Shown in pieces: positions 1 through 11,249 of a stretch of DNA of 64,000 nt. The position numbers and the translations under genes are program-made. Each line of letters opens with the position of its first letter. Within the stretch, counting starts at the first letter, position 1. Below the pieces are notes generated by a model. The model made no database searches. It worked only from the letters and a program-made list of their open reading frames with translations, and was not told where the DNA came from. Origin of the DNA: Rhodococcus sp. IEGM 1381 (GTDB lineage: Bacteria; Actinomycetota; Actinomycetes; Mycobacteriales; Mycobacteriaceae); contig NZ_JASHKQ010000009.1 of assembly GCF_030056795.1 (NCBI RefSeq), forward strand, positions 62,001 to 126,000, read 5' to 3'.

Positions 1-827
1 GACGGCACCAGATGCTCCATGGCCAGGTGAATGCCGTCGAGATCACGACCGATGACCTCGGCGTTGTCACGAGCCCGCAGAGCTCCGACCGCGAGAACGA
101 CTGCGTCGAAGGATTCGCGGAGTTGCTCGACGGTGAAGTCGATGCCGACCTCGCAGTCGGTCACGAAATGCGTTCCCTCGGCCCGCATCTGCATCAGGCG
201 CTGATCCAGCACCGACTTCTCGAGCTTGAACTCGGGAATGCCGTACCGGAGCAGCCCGCCGAGGCGGTCATCCCGCTCGTACACCGTGACGTCGTGTCCG
301 GCGCGTGTGAGCTGTTGTGCCGCAGCCAATCCCGCAGGACCGGATCCCACGACGGCGACTCGCTTGCCGGTGGTGATCGTCGGCGGCTGCGGAACGATGC
401 TGCCCTCTTCCCAAGCCAGATCCGCGATGGTCTGCTCGACCCGCTTGATCGTGACGCTACCGCCGGTGGCCGCCTCGGAAATCGAGAGCACACAGGCCGA
501 TTCACACGGTGCCGGGCACACCCGACCGGTGAATTCCGGGAAGTTGTTGGTCGCGTGCAGTCGGTCACTCGCCGCATCCCAGCGGTCACGACGAACCAGA
601 TCGTTCCACTCGGGAATCAGATTGCCCAGCGGACAGCCCGCAGTTCCGGAGTGGCAGAACGGAATTCCGCAGTCCATGCAGCGACGTGCCTGATCGGAGA
701 CCTCCGCGGCCCGTTCGCTCGTCGGCTGGTGCGAATACACTTCTTTCCAGTCCTTCACGCGCTCGCCGATCGGACGCTTGACTGCCTCGCGCTTGACGAC
801 TTTCAGAAATCCCTGTGGATCAGCCAC
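1..827 (-). CDS. gltD: Glutamate synthase small subunit (partial, 3' end off window)
   Basis: Small subunit of NADPH-dependent glutamate synthase (GOGAT), which passes electrons from NADPH through FAD and Fe-S clusters to GltB for making glutamate from glutamine and 2-oxoglutarate. About 275 N-terminal residues are visible. The Fe-S cysteine clusters CMDCGIPFC and CPAPCESAC lie in the first 100 residues, followed by a Rossmann FAD motif [11 protein letters not shown] and then [10 protein letters not shown], all typical of GltD. The start is the GTG at 827, inside the last codons of gltB: the 8-base string GTGGCTGA holds both the gltD start and the gltB stop, so translation is probably coupled. 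The rest of the gene lies beyond base 1. Identification is firm. Confidence 0.96.
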   Translation of the reverse strand, partial: MADPQGFLKVVKREAVKRPIGERVKDWKEVYSHQPTSERAAEVSDQARRCMDCGIPFCHSGTAGCPLGNLIPEWNDLVRRDRWDAASDRLHATNNFPEFTGRVCPAPCESACVLSISEAATGGSVTIKRVEQTIADLAWEEGSIVPQPPTITTGKRVAVVGSGPAGLAAAQQLTRAGHDVTVYERDDRLGGLLRYGIPEFKLEKSVLDQRLMQMRAEGTHFVTDCEVGIDFTVEQLRESFDAVVLAVGALRARDNAEVIGRDLDGIHLAMEHLVP

Positions 828-3800
828 GTGCAGCCTCCATGATCGCAGCATCGACGTCGCGCCCTTCGGCACGCGCCATTCGAGTCGCTTCCAGCACCCG
901 CTGGTAGTCGACGGGCATGACTTTGGTGAACAGCGCGGACCGGCGAGGCCAGTCGGCCAACAACGAGGTCGCGACAGTGGACCCGGTCCACCGCCGGTGA
1001 TTCTCGACGGTCTCGCGCAGCCACACCAGGTCGTCCGGGTTGGGGACCTGCAGCTCGACCATCGCCATGTTCACGTCGGCGGGATCGAGACCGAGGACGA
1101 ACGCGATACCGCCGGACATCCCCGCCGCCATGTTGCGACCGGTCGGGCCAAGCACGACAACCCGGCCACCGGTCATGTATTCGAACGCGTGGTCACCCAC
1201 GCCCTCGTTCACCGCGACGGCTCCCGAGTTCCTGACGGCGAAACGCTCCCCTGCCTTGCCCCGCAGGTATACCTCGCCCGAGGTTGCGCCGTACAGAATG
1301 GTGTTGCCGGCGATCACGTTGTCCTCGGCGACGAAGGGCACATCGTCGGCCGGGCGCACGACGATGCGACCACCCGACAGCCCCTTGCCGACATAGTCGT
1401 TCGCGTCACCGACCAGATCGATCGTGATCCCCGGCGGCAGGAAGGCACCGAGCGACTGCCCTGCCGATCCGGTGAACGCAATGCGAATGGTGTCGTCCGG
1501 GAGTCCACCCGCGCCGTAGCGTCGGGTGACCTCGGACCCCAGAAGCGTCCCGACGGTGCGGTTGACGTTACGTACCGGCAGCTCCAGCTTGACCGGATGG
1601 GCATCCTCGAGCGCTCCCTCCGCCAACTGGATCAGCGTTCGATCCAGCGCGAGATCGAGACCGTGATCTTGCCCGCGGAGGCGTCGACGCTGCGTCATGG
1701 GGGCACCGTGCCGGTCGACGGGCATCGCGAAGATCGGAGCCAGATCCAGGCCCTTGCTCTTCCAGTGTGCGACGCCGGCCGCTGTCTCGAGTACGTCGGC
1801 GTGGCCTACTGCTTCGTCGATACTGCGGAAACCGAGCTGCGCGAGGTACTTTCGCACGTCCTCGGCAATGAACTTGAAGAAGTCCTCGAGAAACTCGGGC
1901 TTGCCGGTGAACCGCTTGCGCAGCTCTGGGTTCTGTGTCGCCACCCCGACCGGGCACGTATCGAGGTGGCAGACACGCATCATGATGCATCCCGCCACGA
2001 TCAGCGGGGCCGTCGAGAATCCGAATTCCTCCGCACCGAGAAGCGCCGCGACGATGACGTCGCGACCGGTGCGCATTCCACCGTCGCACTGCACGGTGAT
2101 GCGGTCACGCAGGCCGTTGAGCACCAGCGTCTGCTGGGCGTCGGCCAGGCCGATCTCCCACGGAGCACCGGCATGCTTGAGTGAGGTCAACGGTGCAGCC
2201 CCGGTTCCGCCGTCGTATCCCGAGATGAGGACGACGTCGGCGTGCGCCTTGCTGACGCCGGTCGCCACCGTGCCGACGCCGACGGAACTGACGAGCTTGA
2301 CGTGCACGCGCGCATTCTCGTTGGCGTTCTTGAGGTCGTGGATCAGCTGCGCGAGATCCTCGATCGAATAGATGTCGTGGTGCGGGGGCGGCGAGATCAA
2401 GCCGACGCCCGGCGTCGAATGTCGCGTCTTCGCCACCCACGGGTACACCTTGTACCCGGGCAACTGACCGCCTTCGCCGGGCTTTGCACCCTGCGCCATC
2501 TTGATCTGGATATCGGTGGCATTGACCAGGTAGTCGCTGGTGACCCCGAAGCGGCCACTGGCCACCTGCTTGACAGCACTGCGACGCGTCGGGTCGTAGA
2601 GGCGATCGACATCCTCGCCGCCTTCACCCGAGTTGGACCGGCCGCCCAGGTTGTTCATCGCCACGGCCATCGTCTCGTGCGCTTCGGCGGAAATGGACCC
2701 GTAGCTCATCGCTCCGGTGTTGAACCGGGTGACGATCGATTCGACCGACTCCACCTCGTCGAGCGGAACCGGTTGCCTCACACCATCTTTGAACTCGAAC
2801 AAACCACGCAGGGCACCGCCTTCACGAGCAAGCCGGTCTACCTCGTCGGTATACTTCTGGAACACGTCGTAGCGGCCGGTGCGGGTTGCGTGCTGGAGCA
2901 GGAACACCGTTTCGGGAGTGAACAGGTGCAGCTCGCCTTCGCGCCGGAACTGGTACTCACCGCCGATCTCCAACCGACGATGAACACGGTCGGTGGGGTT
3001 CTCGGGATACGCCCGACGGTGGCGCAGCTTGACCTCCTCGGCGAGCACGTCCAGGCCGACGCCGCCGAGCTTGCTGACCGTGCCCTTGAAGTACTCGCGC
3101 ACCACCTCGCGATCGAGACCGACCGCCTCGAAAACCTGTGCGCCGGTGTAGGACCCGACGGTCGAGATGCCCATTTTCGACATCACCTTGAGCACACCCT
3201 TGCCGAGGCCGTAAAGGTAGTTGCGCACCGCTATCGTCGGTTCGACGCCGGTCAGCTCGCCCTCGCCGACGAGATCCTCGATCGACTCCATCGCCAGATA
3301 CGGGTTGACCGCCGCGGCACCGAATCCGATGAGCAGCGCGAGATGATGGACTTCGCGTGCATCGCCGGATTCGACGACGAGGGCGATTTTGGTGCGCTCC
3401 TTGGTCCGGACCAGGTGATGGTGCACGGCCGAGGTGGCCAGCAAGGACGGAATCGGTGCCCGGGTATGGTCCGAATCGCGATCGGAGATGATCAGAGTGG
3501 TGTAGCCGGCAGCGATCGCCTCCGAAGCCCGGGCCCGCAAATCCTCGATGGCCTCGGCGAGACCCTCACCGCCCCGCTCGACCTCGTACAGGCCACGCAA
3601 CACTGTCGCCGACAATCCAGGATGGTCGCCGTCTTCGTTGATGTGGATGATCTTGTTCAACTCGTCGTTGTCGAGCACCGGCCACGGCAACACGATCTGC
3701 CTGCACGACGCCGCGGTGGGCTCGAGCAGGTTCTGCTCAGGACCCATCACCCGCGCGAGCGAGGTCACGATTTCCTCCCGGATCGAATCCAGCGGCGGGT

Positions 3801-5406
3801 TGGTGACCTGGGCGAACAGTTCGATGAAATAGTCGTAGAGCTGACGCGAGCGCTGCGACATGACTGCCGCAGGGGTGTCGGTGCCCATCGACCCCAGTGG
3901 CTCTCCCCCGGATGCCGCCATCGGCGTCAGTACGACGCGCAGGTCTTCCTCGGTATAACCGAACGCGACCTGTCTGCGCACCACAGAATCGTGGTTGTAC
4001 TGAATGTGTGCGCGCTCGGGCAGGCTCTTGATCTCGAGTAGTCCGGCATGCAGCCACTCCTGATACGGATGTTCGGTGGCCAGTTGGAGCTTGATCTCCT
4101 CGTCGGGTACCAGGCGTCCGGCGAGGGTGTCGATCAGGAACATCTTGCCCGGCTCGAGGCGGCCCTTGGCGACGACCTCGGATTGCGGCACATCGAGCAC
4201 GCCGGCCTCGCTGGCGAGGATCACGCGGCCGTCGGCCGTCTGCCACCAGCGACCGGGGCGAAGCCCGTTGCGATCGAGCACGGCCCCGACGTAGCTGCCG
4301 TCGGTGAACGTCACACAAGCCGGCCCGTCCCAGGCCTCCATCATCGACGAGTGGAACTGATAGAACGCCCGCACTCGCGGATCCATCGTGCGGTGGTTCT
4401 CCCACGGCTCGGGCACCATCATCATCACCACATGCGGAACACTGCGTCCACCGAGGTGCAGCAGTTCGAGCACCTCGTCCAAGGACACCGAGTCCGACGC
4501 ATCGGGATTGCAAATCGGGAACAACCGCTCGAAGTCACCGGGGATCAGGTCGCTGGAGAGCAGCGCTTCCCGAGCCCGCATTCGGTTTCGGTTGCCCTTG
4601 ACGGTGTTGATCTCGCCGTTGTGGGCCACGTAGCGATGCGGGTGCGCCAGTGGCCACGACGGAAACGTGTTGGTGGAGAATCGACTGTGAACAATGGCAA
4701 TAGCGCTCTTGCACAACGGGTTCCGCAACTCCGGGAAGTAGAGCGGCAACTGCATCGTGGTGAGCATGCCCTTGTAGACGATGGTGCGCGAGGACAGCGA
4801 CGGAAAGAACAGTCCCGACCCTTCTGCCTCGATCTCGGGGGTGACCCGTTCGGAACGCTTGCGCAATCCGTACACCAGCCGATCGAGTGACAGGCCCGCC
4901 GGACGCGCGCCGTCGACCTCGGGGGCCGCGACGAACAGGTAGCTCATGTACGGCATGCAGCCCAGAGCGGTGACTCCCACGTCGGCTCGATCGGGATCGA
5001 CCTCGACCGGGACCCAGCCCAGGATGTCCAGACCTTCTTCGGTCGCAATGGATTCGACACGTTCGACGGCGAGCGCGCGCTCCCGGATTCCCTGCGGCAG
5101 AAAACACACGCCGGCTGCAAAAGTATTGTCACCGTCGGCTCGTGCCGTGGGCAGATCGAACGGCGCGAGGGAGACGAGCAGTTCGACGGGTAGCTGGATC
5201 AGAATGCCCGCGCCGTCGCCGCTGTTGGGTTCGGCCCCGGCAGCGCCGCGATGTTCCAGATTCTCCAGTGCCAGAACGCCGTCGGCCACAATGGAATGGG
5301 AGCGTCGTCCCGCGATGTCGGCGATCATCGCCACGCCGCAGGAATCCTTCTCCAAGCTCGGGTCGTACAGACCCTGCTCCGCAGGCATCCGAGAAAACAG
5401 CACCAC
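820..5406 (-). CDS. gltB: Glutamate synthase large subunit
   Basis: Large GOGAT subunit, 1528 aa: the N-terminal type-2 glutaminase releases ammonia, which is channelled to the FMN synthase domain to aminate 2-oxoglutarate. The sequence has the nucleophile-type motif DSCGVAM (Cys about residue 23, exposed after propeptide removal), glutaminase strings such as [19 protein letters not shown], the FMN-domain string [15 protein letters not shown], the 3Fe-4S cysteines in [15 protein letters not shown], and a C-terminal glycine-rich GXGXG domain. I place the start at GTG 5406, because a clear Shine-Dalgarno GGAGGTG sits just upstream and the propeptide is then a plausible length; the internal ATG at 5388 is an alternative. 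It overlaps gltD by 8 nt and forms the two-gene gltBD operon. Confidence 0.96.
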   Translation of the reverse strand: MVLFSRMPAEQGLYDPSLEKDSCGVAMIADIAGRRSHSIVADGVLALENLEHRGAAGAEPNSGDGAGILIQLPVELLVSLAPFDLPTARADGDNTFAAGVCFLPQGIRERALAVERVESIATEEGLDILGWVPVEVDPDRADVGVTALGCMPYMSYLFVAAPEVDGARPAGLSLDRLVYGLRKRSERVTPEIEAEGSGLFFPSLSSRTIVYKGMLTTMQLPLYFPELRNPLCKSAIAIVHSRFSTNTFPSWPLAHPHRYVAHNGEINTVKGNRNRMRAREALLSSDLIPGDFERLFPICNPDASDSVSLDEVLELLHLGGRSVPHVVMMMVPEPWENHRTMDPRVRAFYQFHSSMMEAWDGPACVTFTDGSYVGAVLDRNGLRPGRWWQTADGRVILASEAGVLDVPQSEVVAKGRLEPGKMFLIDTLAGRLVPDEEIKLQLATEHPYQEWLHAGLLEIKSLPERAHIQYNHDSVVRRQVAFGYTEEDLRVVLTPMAASGGEPLGSMGTDTPAAVMSQRSRQLYDYFIELFAQVTNPPLDSIREEIVTSLARVMGPEQNLLEPTAASCRQIVLPWPVLDNDELNKIIHINEDGDHPGLSATVLRGLYEVERGGEGLAEAIEDLRARASEAIAAGYTTLIISDRDSDHTRAPIPSLLATSAVHHHLVRTKERTKIALVVESGDAREVHHLALLIGFGAAAVNPYLAMESIEDLVGEGELTGVEPTIAVRNYLYGLGKGVLKVMSKMGISTVGSYTGAQVFEAVGLDREVVREYFKGTVSKLGGVGLDVLAEEVKLRHRRAYPENPTDRVHRRLEIGGEYQFRREGELHLFTPETVFLLQHATRTGRYDVFQKYTDEVDRLAREGGALRGLFEFKDGVRQPVPLDEVESVESIVTRFNTGAMSYGSISAEAHETMAVAMNNLGGRSNSGEGGEDVDRLYDPTRRSAVKQVASGRFGVTSDYLVNATDIQIKMAQGAKPGEGGQLPGYKVYPWVAKTRHSTPGVGLISPPPHHDIYSIEDLAQLIHDLKNANENARVHVKLVSSVGVGTVATGVSKAHADVVLISGYDGGTGAAPLTSLKHAGAPWEIGLADAQQTLVLNGLRDRITVQCDGGMRTGRDVIVAALLGAEEFGFSTAPLIVAGCIMMRVCHLDTCPVGVATQNPELRKRFTGKPEFLEDFFKFIAEDVRKYLAQLGFRSIDEAVGHADVLETAAGVAHWKSKGLDLAPIFAMPVDRHGAPMTQRRRLRGQDHGLDLALDRTLIQLAEGALEDAHPVKLELPVRNVNRTVGTLLGSEVTRRYGAGGLPDDTIRIAFTGSAGQSLGAFLPPGITIDLVGDANDYVGKGLSGGRIVVRPADDVPFVAEDNVIAGNTILYGATSGEVYLRGKAGERFAVRNSGAVAVNEGVGDHAFEYMTGGRVVVLGPTGRNMAAGMSGGIAFVLGLDPADVNMAMVELQVPNPDDLVWLRETVENHRRWTGSTVATSLLADWPRRSALFTKVMPVDYQRVLEATRMARAEGRDVDAAIMEAARG

Positions 5407-5668
5407 GATCACCTCCACGTAGGCCGGTGGGTGCGTGAAGGCGGTGCAGTGTCTCGAACGCTGCGCCGTGAGTCTCGGCAACCCCGCCGGCTGGTCGGCT
5501 CGTGTCGACCGGAACGGTCGGACGAGCCGAAATCAGAACGCCTGTCGGGAATTCACCGGGACAGCTCTGGCCCGCGAAAGAATCCGAGATTACTCCCGGA
5601 TGGCGAAATCGTAGCAGCTGGAATTCGCAACGATGCAATCGCGAATGCAGGTGGCCGCGGATGTGACG
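5407..5668. promoter_or_regulatory. gltB upstream region
   Basis: Largest gene-free gap in the window (262 nt), between the first TM2 gene and gltB. On the minus strand a -10-like TACGAT (5613 to 5608) follows a TTGCAT (5638 to 5633) at 19-nt spacing, a weak promoter candidate for gltBD. The six-base arms ATTCGC (5623-5628) and GCGAAT (5641-5646) flank 12 nt and could be a regulator site. No coding or RNA gene is recognised here. Confidence 0.35.
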
Positions 5669-6262
5669 TCAGTCGCGCAGCGGTCGACCGTGCTCGTCGC
5701 GCACGCTGCCGGTGAGCATCATGATCCCGTCGATCAACGGCCAGATCGCGCCGAGCCCACAGGTCAGAAAGGTGACGGCTATCTGCGCCACTGCAATGCC
5801 CGGCTGGTTCAGATAGAAGCGTCCGGCTCCGAACCCACCCAGCAAGATTCCCAGCAGGCCTGCGGTCAGCTTCTGCTTGTCCGAGAACGGTTCGCCGGTG
5901 ACCGGGTGACGGCCGTACGGAGCCATCGGGTCCATGAAGCCGGGCCCACCCGCGTACTGCGGTCCACCGTATTGACCACCCGCATACGGCGGGGGCGGCG
6001 GCGCGAAGTACTGACCCGAACCATCGGCGGGCGGTGGATAACCGACACCGGGCGGGGGTCCGAACTGCTGACCCTGATCGGCCGCGTCAGGAGTGTTCCA
6101 GTTCGGCGTGCTGTAGTTCGGGGTCGTGTAATTGGGGTCGGGTGCGCCGTAGACGGGACCCGAGCCTGCCGGGGTGCCCTTCTCGAACGAGATCGTCGGC
6201 TCCGTCGAACCGGATCCGTCCCCCGGCGATCCGTCGAACGCCGATGTACCTGAGTCACTCAC
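5669..6262 (-). CDS. TM2-domain membrane protein with Pro/Gly/Tyr-rich N-terminus
   Basis: 197-aa protein. Residues 1-about 115 are a low-complexity Gly/Pro/Tyr/Gln-rich cytosolic stretch. This is followed by the linker PYGRHPVTGEPFSDKQK and a TM2 domain: two hydrophobic helices (about residues 132-175) joined by the family turn GAGRFYLNQ. TM2 proteins are small double-spanning membrane proteins of uncertain function; the name describes topology only. It is one of two adjacent paralogues that share the linker (PYGRxPxTGEPxSDKxK), so a tandem duplication followed by divergence of the tail is likely. It lies 34 nt downstream of the second copy and is probably the last gene of the trpE-lgt-TM2 transcription unit. 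No enzymatic residues are seen. Confidence 0.88.
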   Translation of the reverse strand: MSDSGTSAFDGSPGDGSGSTEPTISFEKGTPAGSGPVYGAPDPNYTTPNYSTPNWNTPDAADQGQQFGPPPGVGYPPPADGSGQYFAPPPPPYAGGQYGGPQYAGGPGFMDPMAPYGRHPVTGEPFSDKQKLTAGLLGILLGGFGAGRFYLNQPGIAVAQIAVTFLTCGLGAIWPLIDGIMMLTGSVRDEHGRPLRD

Positions 6263-6296
6263 TTCGGGCTCCCTAGTGCGGATGCGGTGCGAACTC

Positions 6297-7154
6297 TCAG
6301 TCTCTCAGTTTTCGCCCCTGAGCGTCCGTTACATTGCCAACCAAAATGAGCACGCCGTCGACGAGGTGCCAGACGAAGAGCCCGAACAGCAGAATCAGTC
6401 CGAGGCCGAACACTGCGGTGAGCAGAACACCGAAGAAGAGCAGGAGCAGCTGGGCGACACCGATTCCGGTACTGCCGAGATAGAAGCGACCGACACCCAA
6501 CCAACCGAGAAATATCTGCAGCAGGCCGCCGACGATCTTGGACTTGTCCGACAACGGCTCGCCGGTGATCGGATCGCGACCGTACGGAGCGTCTGGGCCG
6601 ACGCCGTACGGGTATCCGCCCGGATAGCCCGTAGGCGCACCGAAACCCTGCGCCTGGCCGAACCCCTGTTGCGGGTATCCCTGCTGCTGGTAGCTCTGTT
6701 GCTGGCCGTACCCCTGCTGTAGGTAGCCCTGCGGCTGGCCGTACCCCTGCTGCGGGTAGCTCTGCTGCGGGTAGCCCTGCGGCTGGCCGTACCCCTGTTG
6801 CGGGTAGTTCTGGGCCGGGTAATTCTGGGCCGGGTAGTTCTGGGCCGGCGGGAATCCTCCGACGGGATTGTCAATACTGCCGTCCGGGCTCGGGGCCGGG
6901 TAGCTCGGCGTGCTGGACCAACCTGGGCCGTTTCCGATACCCGAGTACGTATCCCAACCCGGTCCCGTGGGTCCGGTGGGTCCGTGAGATGGCGCGGACT
7001 CCGAGGTGGCGGGTGGCTCCGAGAGCGACGCCTCGGCGGTGGCACCGTAGTCGAACGGAGTGCCGAACGGTGTGGTCGGCTTGGAGTCACCGTCACTGGA
7101 ATCGCCGGTGCCGGAACCGGATTCGGGGCCGTGGGTCTTGTCGAAATCAACCAC
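6297..7154 (-). CDS. TM2-domain membrane protein with Gln/Tyr repeat region
   Basis: 285-aa paralogue of the neighbouring TM2 protein. An acidic/Ser-Gly N-terminus is followed by tandem short repeats from about residue 100 to 170 (three PAQNY units, then [15 protein letters not shown] units), the linker [17 protein letters not shown], and two hydrophobic helices with GVGRFYLG between them at the C-terminus. The family has no established function; the repeat region looks disordered and could drive self-association at the membrane (inference). I start it at GTG 7154: the 8-base overlap GTGGTTGA holds this start and the lgt stop, the same arrangement as gltB/gltD. Upstream in-frame codons to 7256 would run through lgt and were not used. 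Confidence 0.85.
   Translation of the reverse strand: MVDFDKTHGPESGSGTGDSSDGDSKPTTPFGTPFDYGATAEASLSEPPATSESAPSHGPTGPTGPGWDTYSGIGNGPGWSSTPSYPAPSPDGSIDNPVGGFPPAQNYPAQNYPAQNYPQQGYGQPQGYPQQSYPQQGYGQPQGYLQQGYGQQQSYQQQGYPQQGFGQAQGFGAPTGYPGGYPYGVGPDAPYGRDPITGEPLSDKSKIVGGLLQIFLGWLGVGRFYLGSTGIGVAQLLLLFFGVLLTAVFGLGLILLFGLFVWHLVDGVLILVGNVTDAQGRKLRD
6650..6850. repeat. In-gene tandem repeats encoding PAQNY and QQGYGQPQ units
   Basis: Imperfect tandem repeats inside the TM2 gene. A 15-bp unit encoding PAQNY occurs three times near 6800-6845, and longer units encoding [15 protein letters not shown] decapeptides fill about 6650-6800. Such arrays are prone to length change by slippage, so the tail length probably varies between strains. 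Confidence 0.8.
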
Positions 7155-8154
7155 GTGTACTGCCTTCTTCCTCGGCTTTCTTGTCGGACGTCTGCACGTC
7201 CAGAGCATCGACGGTTCGGTCGTTCGCGTCGGTCTCGTCCGCGTCGCCCGAGGCATCGCCGTGTGTGGCGTCGTTACCGCCGTCGACGTCGTCGTTCGAT
7301 TTCAGGGTCGCGGGGTCTTCGCGGCCCTTGGTCGCGATCACGAAGTATGCGACCGCCAGGACGAAGATGATGGCGGCTGTGAAGGTGTTGATGCGAATAC
7401 CCGCGATCTTCGTCGCGAAATCGTCACGCATGAGTTCCACCCAGAAACGTCCGGCGCAGTATCCGGCGACGTACAAGGCGAACAATCGTCCGTGGCCGAT
7501 CGTGTACTTGCGGTCGATGAGCACCAGCAGGGCGACGATCGCGAGGCTCCACAGCAACTCGTAGAGGAACGTCGGATGGACGACCTTCTCCACGAACCCC
7601 GTCGATACGCCGTTCAAAGGATCCAGTCGACCGTTCGAGTCGACTCGCTCGTAGATCTCCAGGCCCCATGGCTGCGTGGTTGCGCGACCGTACAGTTCCT
7701 GGTTGAAGTAGTTGCCGATGCGGCCGATCGCCTGAGCCAGCAGAATCGGGGGCCCCACAGCATCACCGAATGCGGGCAAGGGGATCCCTCGTCGACGGCA
7801 GGCGATCCAAGCACCGACTCCACCGAGGAACACCGCTCCCCAGATTCCGAGACCGCCGTTCCAGACGTACAGCGCTTCGATCGGATTTCCGCCGGGACCG
7901 AAGTACGTCTTCCAGTCTGTTGCCACGTGGTAGAGACGGCCGCCGAGCAGACCGAACGGAACGGCCCATACTGCGACGTCGAGGACGGTGCCCTTCGTTC
8001 CCCCCCGAGCGACCCAACGGCGATCACCCCACACCACCGACACGACTATGCCGATGATGATGAACAGGGCGTAGGCCCGCAGAGCGAGCGGTCCGACGTG
8101 CCACACCCCCTGCGCGGGGCTCGGAATGTAGGCCAGAATCTCGGTCGAGGTCAC
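7147..8154 (-). CDS. lgt: Prolipoprotein diacylglyceryl transferase
   Basis: Inner-membrane enzyme that transfers diacylglycerol from phosphatidylglycerol to the lipobox cysteine of prolipoproteins, the first step of lipoprotein maturation. 335 aa with several hydrophobic helices, the signature [16 protein letters not shown], and the WNGGLGIWG motif in the position of the catalytic HGGLG loop (the His-to-Asn change is, as far as I recall, usual in actinobacteria). The C-terminal 60 residues are a charged, Asp/Asn-rich cytosolic tail, longer than in enteric Lgt and common in this group. The ATG at 8154 overlaps the trpA stop by 4 nt (ATGA), so lgt is co-translated with the trp operon, as in mycobacteria. 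The META lipoprotein in this window is a possible substrate. Confidence 0.97.
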   Translation of the reverse strand: MTSTEILAYIPSPAQGVWHVGPLALRAYALFIIIGIVVSVVWGDRRWVARGGTKGTVLDVAVWAVPFGLLGGRLYHVATDWKTYFGPGGNPIEALYVWNGGLGIWGAVFLGGVGAWIACRRRGIPLPAFGDAVGPPILLAQAIGRIGNYFNQELYGRATTQPWGLEIYERVDSNGRLDPLNGVSTGFVEKVVHPTFLYELLWSLAIVALLVLIDRKYTIGHGRLFALYVAGYCAGRFWVELMRDDFATKIAGIRINTFTAAIIFVLAVAYFVIATKGREDPATLKSNDDVDGGNDATHGDASGDADETDANDRTVDALDVQTSDKKAEEEGSTRG

Positions 8155-8954
8155 GACGCTACGTTAGCGGAGCGGACACCCTCGGCGAGTTCCGTCGTCA
8201 GGTCACGCACCGCGTCCAGTCCGTTGTCTACAGCAGTGACCAACGCCGATCCGACGATGACTGCATCGGCGTAGCGGGCGATCTCGGCGGCCTGAGCGCC
8301 CGAGCGAACACCGAGGCCGACGCCGATGGGGATGTCGGAGTGCTTACGGATGCGGGCCGACAATTCGGGGGCCATCGAGGACACCACATCGCGGGCACCG
8401 GTCACGCCCATCGTCGAGGCGGCGTAGACGAAACCGCTGCTGGCTTCGACTGTGCTGACGAGCCGTTCCTCGGTGGACGACGGGGCGACGAGGAAAATGC
8501 GGTCCAGTCCGTAGCTGTCGGATACCTCGATCCATTCCTTCGCCTCGTCCGGAATGAGATCGGGGGTGATGATTCCGAGCCCACCCGCGCCGGCGAGATC
8601 ACGGGCGAAGTTCTCGATGCCGTATTTGAGGACCAGATTCCAGTAGGTCATGACGACTGCTTTTCCGCCCGCGGCAGAGACCTGCTCGGTCACTGCGAAC
8701 ACGTCCTTGACCCGAGCACCGGCTCGCAGCGCGACGTCGGCTGCGGCCTGAATCGTGGGGCCGTCCATGACCGGATCGGAATACGGAATACCGACCTCGA
8801 CGATGTCGCACCCGGCGTCGACCATGGTCTTGAACACCTCGACCGAGCGTGGCACGGTCGGAAAACCTGCAGGGAGGTATCCGACGAGTGCTGCGCGCCC
8901 TTCGGCGCGGCATTGAGCGAAGGTCCCGGAAAGGCGAGAGTCGTTGTTGCTCAT
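8151..8954 (-). CDS. trpA: Tryptophan synthase alpha subunit
   Basis: 267-aa alpha subunit: cleaves indole-3-glycerol phosphate to indole and glyceraldehyde 3-phosphate and channels indole to TrpB. The catalytic Glu lies in [17 protein letters not shown] and the Asp in [11 protein letters not shown]; the C-terminal GLGVRSG and VGSALV phosphate-binding loops are intact. The ATG at 8954 overlaps the trpB stop by 4 nt (ATGA), which fixes the start and rejects the longer in-frame extension to 9164. Its own stop overlaps the lgt start by 4 nt. Full length and normal for the family. Confidence 0.98.
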   Translation of the reverse strand: MSNNDSRLSGTFAQCRAEGRAALVGYLPAGFPTVPRSVEVFKTMVDAGCDIVEVGIPYSDPVMDGPTIQAAADVALRAGARVKDVFAVTEQVSAAGGKAVVMTYWNLVLKYGIENFARDLAGAGGLGIITPDLIPDEAKEWIEVSDSYGLDRIFLVAPSSTEERLVSTVEASSGFVYAASTMGVTGARDVVSSMAPELSARIRKHSDIPIGVGLGVRSGAQAAEIARYADAVIVGSALVTAVDNGLDAVRDLTTELAEGVRSANVAS

Positions 8955-10288
8955 GGCTTGATACCCACTTCGTCGTCCACGTTCGGTTCGCCGTCTCCGT
9001 CGATCAGACCGAACCATTCGGCGGCGGTATCGACGTCCTTGTCTCCGCGTCCGGACAGATTGACCAGAATGATCGCGCCCTCGCCCAGTTCCTTGCCGAG
9101 CGTCAACGCGCCGGCGATGGCATGCGAGGACTCGATGGCGGGAATGATGCCCTCGGTTCGACACAGCAACTTGAAGGCGTTCATCGCTTCGGTGTCGGTG
9201 ATTCCGCGGTATTCGGCCCGCCCGATGTCGTGCAGGTAGGAATGCTCAGGTCCGACACCCGGGTAGTCCAATCCCGCTGAGATGGAATGAGAGTCGACGG
9301 TCTGGCCGTCTTCGTCCTGCAGCAGGTAGGAGTAGGCACCGTGCAGCGCACCCGGAGTACCACCACTGATGGTCGCAGCGTGGCGACCGGTCTCGACGCC
9401 GTCACCTGCCGCCTCGAAACCGATCAGTCGAACGTCGGAGTCGTCGATGAACGCATGGAAGATCCCGATCGCGTTGGACCCACCGCCGACGCAGGCGGCG
9501 ATGGCGTCGGGCAGCCTCCCCGTGGAGGCGAGCACCTGCTGCCGCGCTTCGAGGCCGATGATGCGCTGGAAGTCGCGCACCATGACCGGGAACGGGTGCG
9601 GCCCGGCGACGGTGCCGAAGCAGTAATACGTGTTGTCCGCGTTGGTGACCCAATCGCGTAGAGCCTCGTTGATGGCGTCCTTGAGGGTGCGCGATCCCGA
9701 CTTCACGGCCACGACGCTCGATCCGAGCAGGCGCATCCGAGCGACGTTGAGTGCTTGCCGTTCGGTGTCGACCTCGCCCATGTACACGACACATTCGAGC
9801 CCGAGCAGTGCGCAGGCCGTCGCCGTGGCGACTCCGTGCTGGCCCGCACCGGTCTCGGCGATGATTCGGGTCTTGCCCATCCGCTTAGCCAGCAGAACCT
9901 GGCCGAGAACGTTGTTGATCTTGTGAGAACCGGTGTGGTTGAGGTCTTCTCGTTTGAGAAGAATGCGAGCGCCGCCGGCGTGCGCGGACAACCGTGTCGC
10001 CTCGAAGACCGGTGACGGTCGACCGGTGTAGTCGCGCTGCAATCGATCGAGTTCGCCGAGGAATTCGTTGTCGCTGCGCACCTTCTCGTACTCGGCGGTG
10101 ACTTCCTCGATCACACCCATCAGCGCCTCGGGGACGAACCTTCCGCCGTAGACGCCGAAATGCCCGCCCACATCGGGCTCGTGCGCGCTGCGATCGGTGA
10201 GGCCGATGCTGCTCTGTGGCAGATCAGCGCCCTTGAAGCGGACTACCTGCGGGGCGTCCGCGATGCCTGGAGAATTGCTGGTGCTCAC
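8951..10288 (-). CDS. trpB: Tryptophan synthase beta subunit
   Basis: PLP enzyme condensing indole and serine to tryptophan. The PLP lysine is in [11 protein letters not shown], the cofactor phosphate loop is [10 protein letters not shown], and [12 protein letters not shown] is the family's substrate region. 445 aa from GTG 10288; a TTG at 10306 would add six residues, and I prefer GTG as the commoner codon. The gap to trpC upstream is about 69 nt, the only sizeable gap in the trpC-B-A segment. No sign of truncation. Confidence 0.97.
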   Translation of the reverse strand: MSTSNSPGIADAPQVVRFKGADLPQSSIGLTDRSAHEPDVGGHFGVYGGRFVPEALMGVIEEVTAEYEKVRSDNEFLGELDRLQRDYTGRPSPVFEATRLSAHAGGARILLKREDLNHTGSHKINNVLGQVLLAKRMGKTRIIAETGAGQHGVATATACALLGLECVVYMGEVDTERQALNVARMRLLGSSVVAVKSGSRTLKDAINEALRDWVTNADNTYYCFGTVAGPHPFPVMVRDFQRIIGLEARQQVLASTGRLPDAIAACVGGGSNAIGIFHAFIDDSDVRLIGFEAAGDGVETGRHAATISGGTPGALHGAYSYLLQDEDGQTVDSHSISAGLDYPGVGPEHSYLHDIGRAEYRGITDTEAMNAFKLLCRTEGIIPAIESSHAIAGALTLGKELGEGAIILVNLSGRGDKDVDTAAEWFGLIDGDGEPNVDDEVGIKP

Positions 10289-10357
10289 CGGACCAGTGTG
10301 CCCCAACGGTGGACTGCCGCCGCGCTCGGGTCGGGTGCCCGAGTCAGCTGTGCGGGG

Positions 10358-11167
10358 TCAGCGCGCGGGCTTGGGGCACGACGGATGTGTTCCCGCCGTC
10401 ACCAGGTCCGACACGGCCGTGCGCGGATCGCCTGCGGTGACCAAGCCCTCGCCGACGAGGACGGCGTCCGCTCCAGCTCCGGCGTAGGCGAGTAGATCGG
10501 CCGTTCCCCGCACTCCGGACTCCGCGACGCGAATGACTTCGCTCGGCAGCCCTGGAGCGATGCGTCCGAAACTGTCCCGGTCGATCTCCAGCGTCTTGAG
10601 ATTGCGGGCATTGATACCGATGACGGTGGCACCGGCCTCGAGGGCACGATCTGCCTCGGCTTCGGTGTGCACCTCGACCAGCGCCGTCATGCCCAACGAC
10701 TCCGTACGATCAAGCAACGACGCCAGAGCATCCTGCTCGAGTGCCGCGACGATCAGCAGGATGACGTCGGCACCGTGGGCCCGAGCCTCGTGGATCTGAT
10801 ACGGACCGACGATGAAATCCTTGCGCAACACCGGAATCGAGACTGCGGCACGAACCGCGTCGAGGTCTGCGAGAGATCCGTGGAAGCGACGCTCTTCGGT
10901 CAGGACGCTGATGATGCGGGCACCGCCCTGCTCGTATGCGCGAGCCAGAACTGCTGGATCACCGATGTCTGCCAATGCACCCTTGGATGGGCTCGCACGC
11001 TTGACCTCGGCGATGACGCCGATACCGTCCTCACGAAGGGCTGCCACTGCGTCGAGAGGTGCCGGGGCTGCTTTCGCTGCTGCTTTGACGGCGGCGAAAT
11101 CGACCACCGATTCACGCGCGGCCACGTCGGCCCGCACACCGTCGAGAATCGAGTCGAGAACAGTCAT
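10358..11167 (-). CDS. trpC: Indole-3-glycerol phosphate synthase
   Basis: 269-aa TIM-barrel enzyme that closes the indole ring from CdRP (1-(2-carboxyphenylamino)-1-deoxyribulose 5-phosphate) in tryptophan synthesis. Typical motifs: [12 protein letters not shown] (catalytic Glu/Lys), PVLRKDFIV (catalytic Lys), [10 protein letters not shown] and VAESGVRG with the final phosphate loop VLVGEGL. It is a monofunctional TrpC with no fused TrpF domain; the TrpF reaction is expected from the PriA enzyme at 16667-17401. A Shine-Dalgarno AAAGGA lies upstream of ATG 11167. Confidence 0.97.
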   Translation of the reverse strand: MTVLDSILDGVRADVAARESVVDFAAVKAAAKAAPAPLDAVAALREDGIGVIAEVKRASPSKGALADIGDPAVLARAYEQGGARIISVLTEERRFHGSLADLDAVRAAVSIPVLRKDFIVGPYQIHEARAHGADVILLIVAALEQDALASLLDRTESLGMTALVEVHTEAEADRALEAGATVIGINARNLKTLEIDRDSFGRIAPGLPSEVIRVAESGVRGTADLLAYAGAGADAVLVGEGLVTAGDPRTAVSDLVTAGTHPSCPKPAR

Positions 11168-11197
11168 GGTGCCCCCAGTCCTTTCTGAGCGTCGACT

Positions 11198-11221
11198 CCC
11201 GATGTGAGGAATCTCATCGGG
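11198..11221. other. Hairpin between the Trp membrane protein gene and trpC
   Basis: Inverted repeat CCCGATG / CATCGGG (7-bp arms, 10-nt loop) in the 82-nt gap upstream of trpC. It has no U-tract, so I do not call a terminator; it could be an RNA processing or stability element. Weak evidence. Confidence 0.35.
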
Positions 11222-11249
11222 GTCGGACCTAGCGTAGAGGGCGGATTCA

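Noticed and set aside
2242..4041. 599-codon plus-strand open frame antisense to gltB (and 778-2184)
   Set aside because: It lies wholly opposite the gltB coding sequence, has no recognisable domain and shows only the Asp/Arg/His bias of the reverse strand of a high-GC gene.
4418..4436. Run of six histidines in a plus-strand reading near 4420
   Set aside because: Comes from reading the antisense of gltB (a Met/Val repeat on the real strand); not a metal-binding tag.
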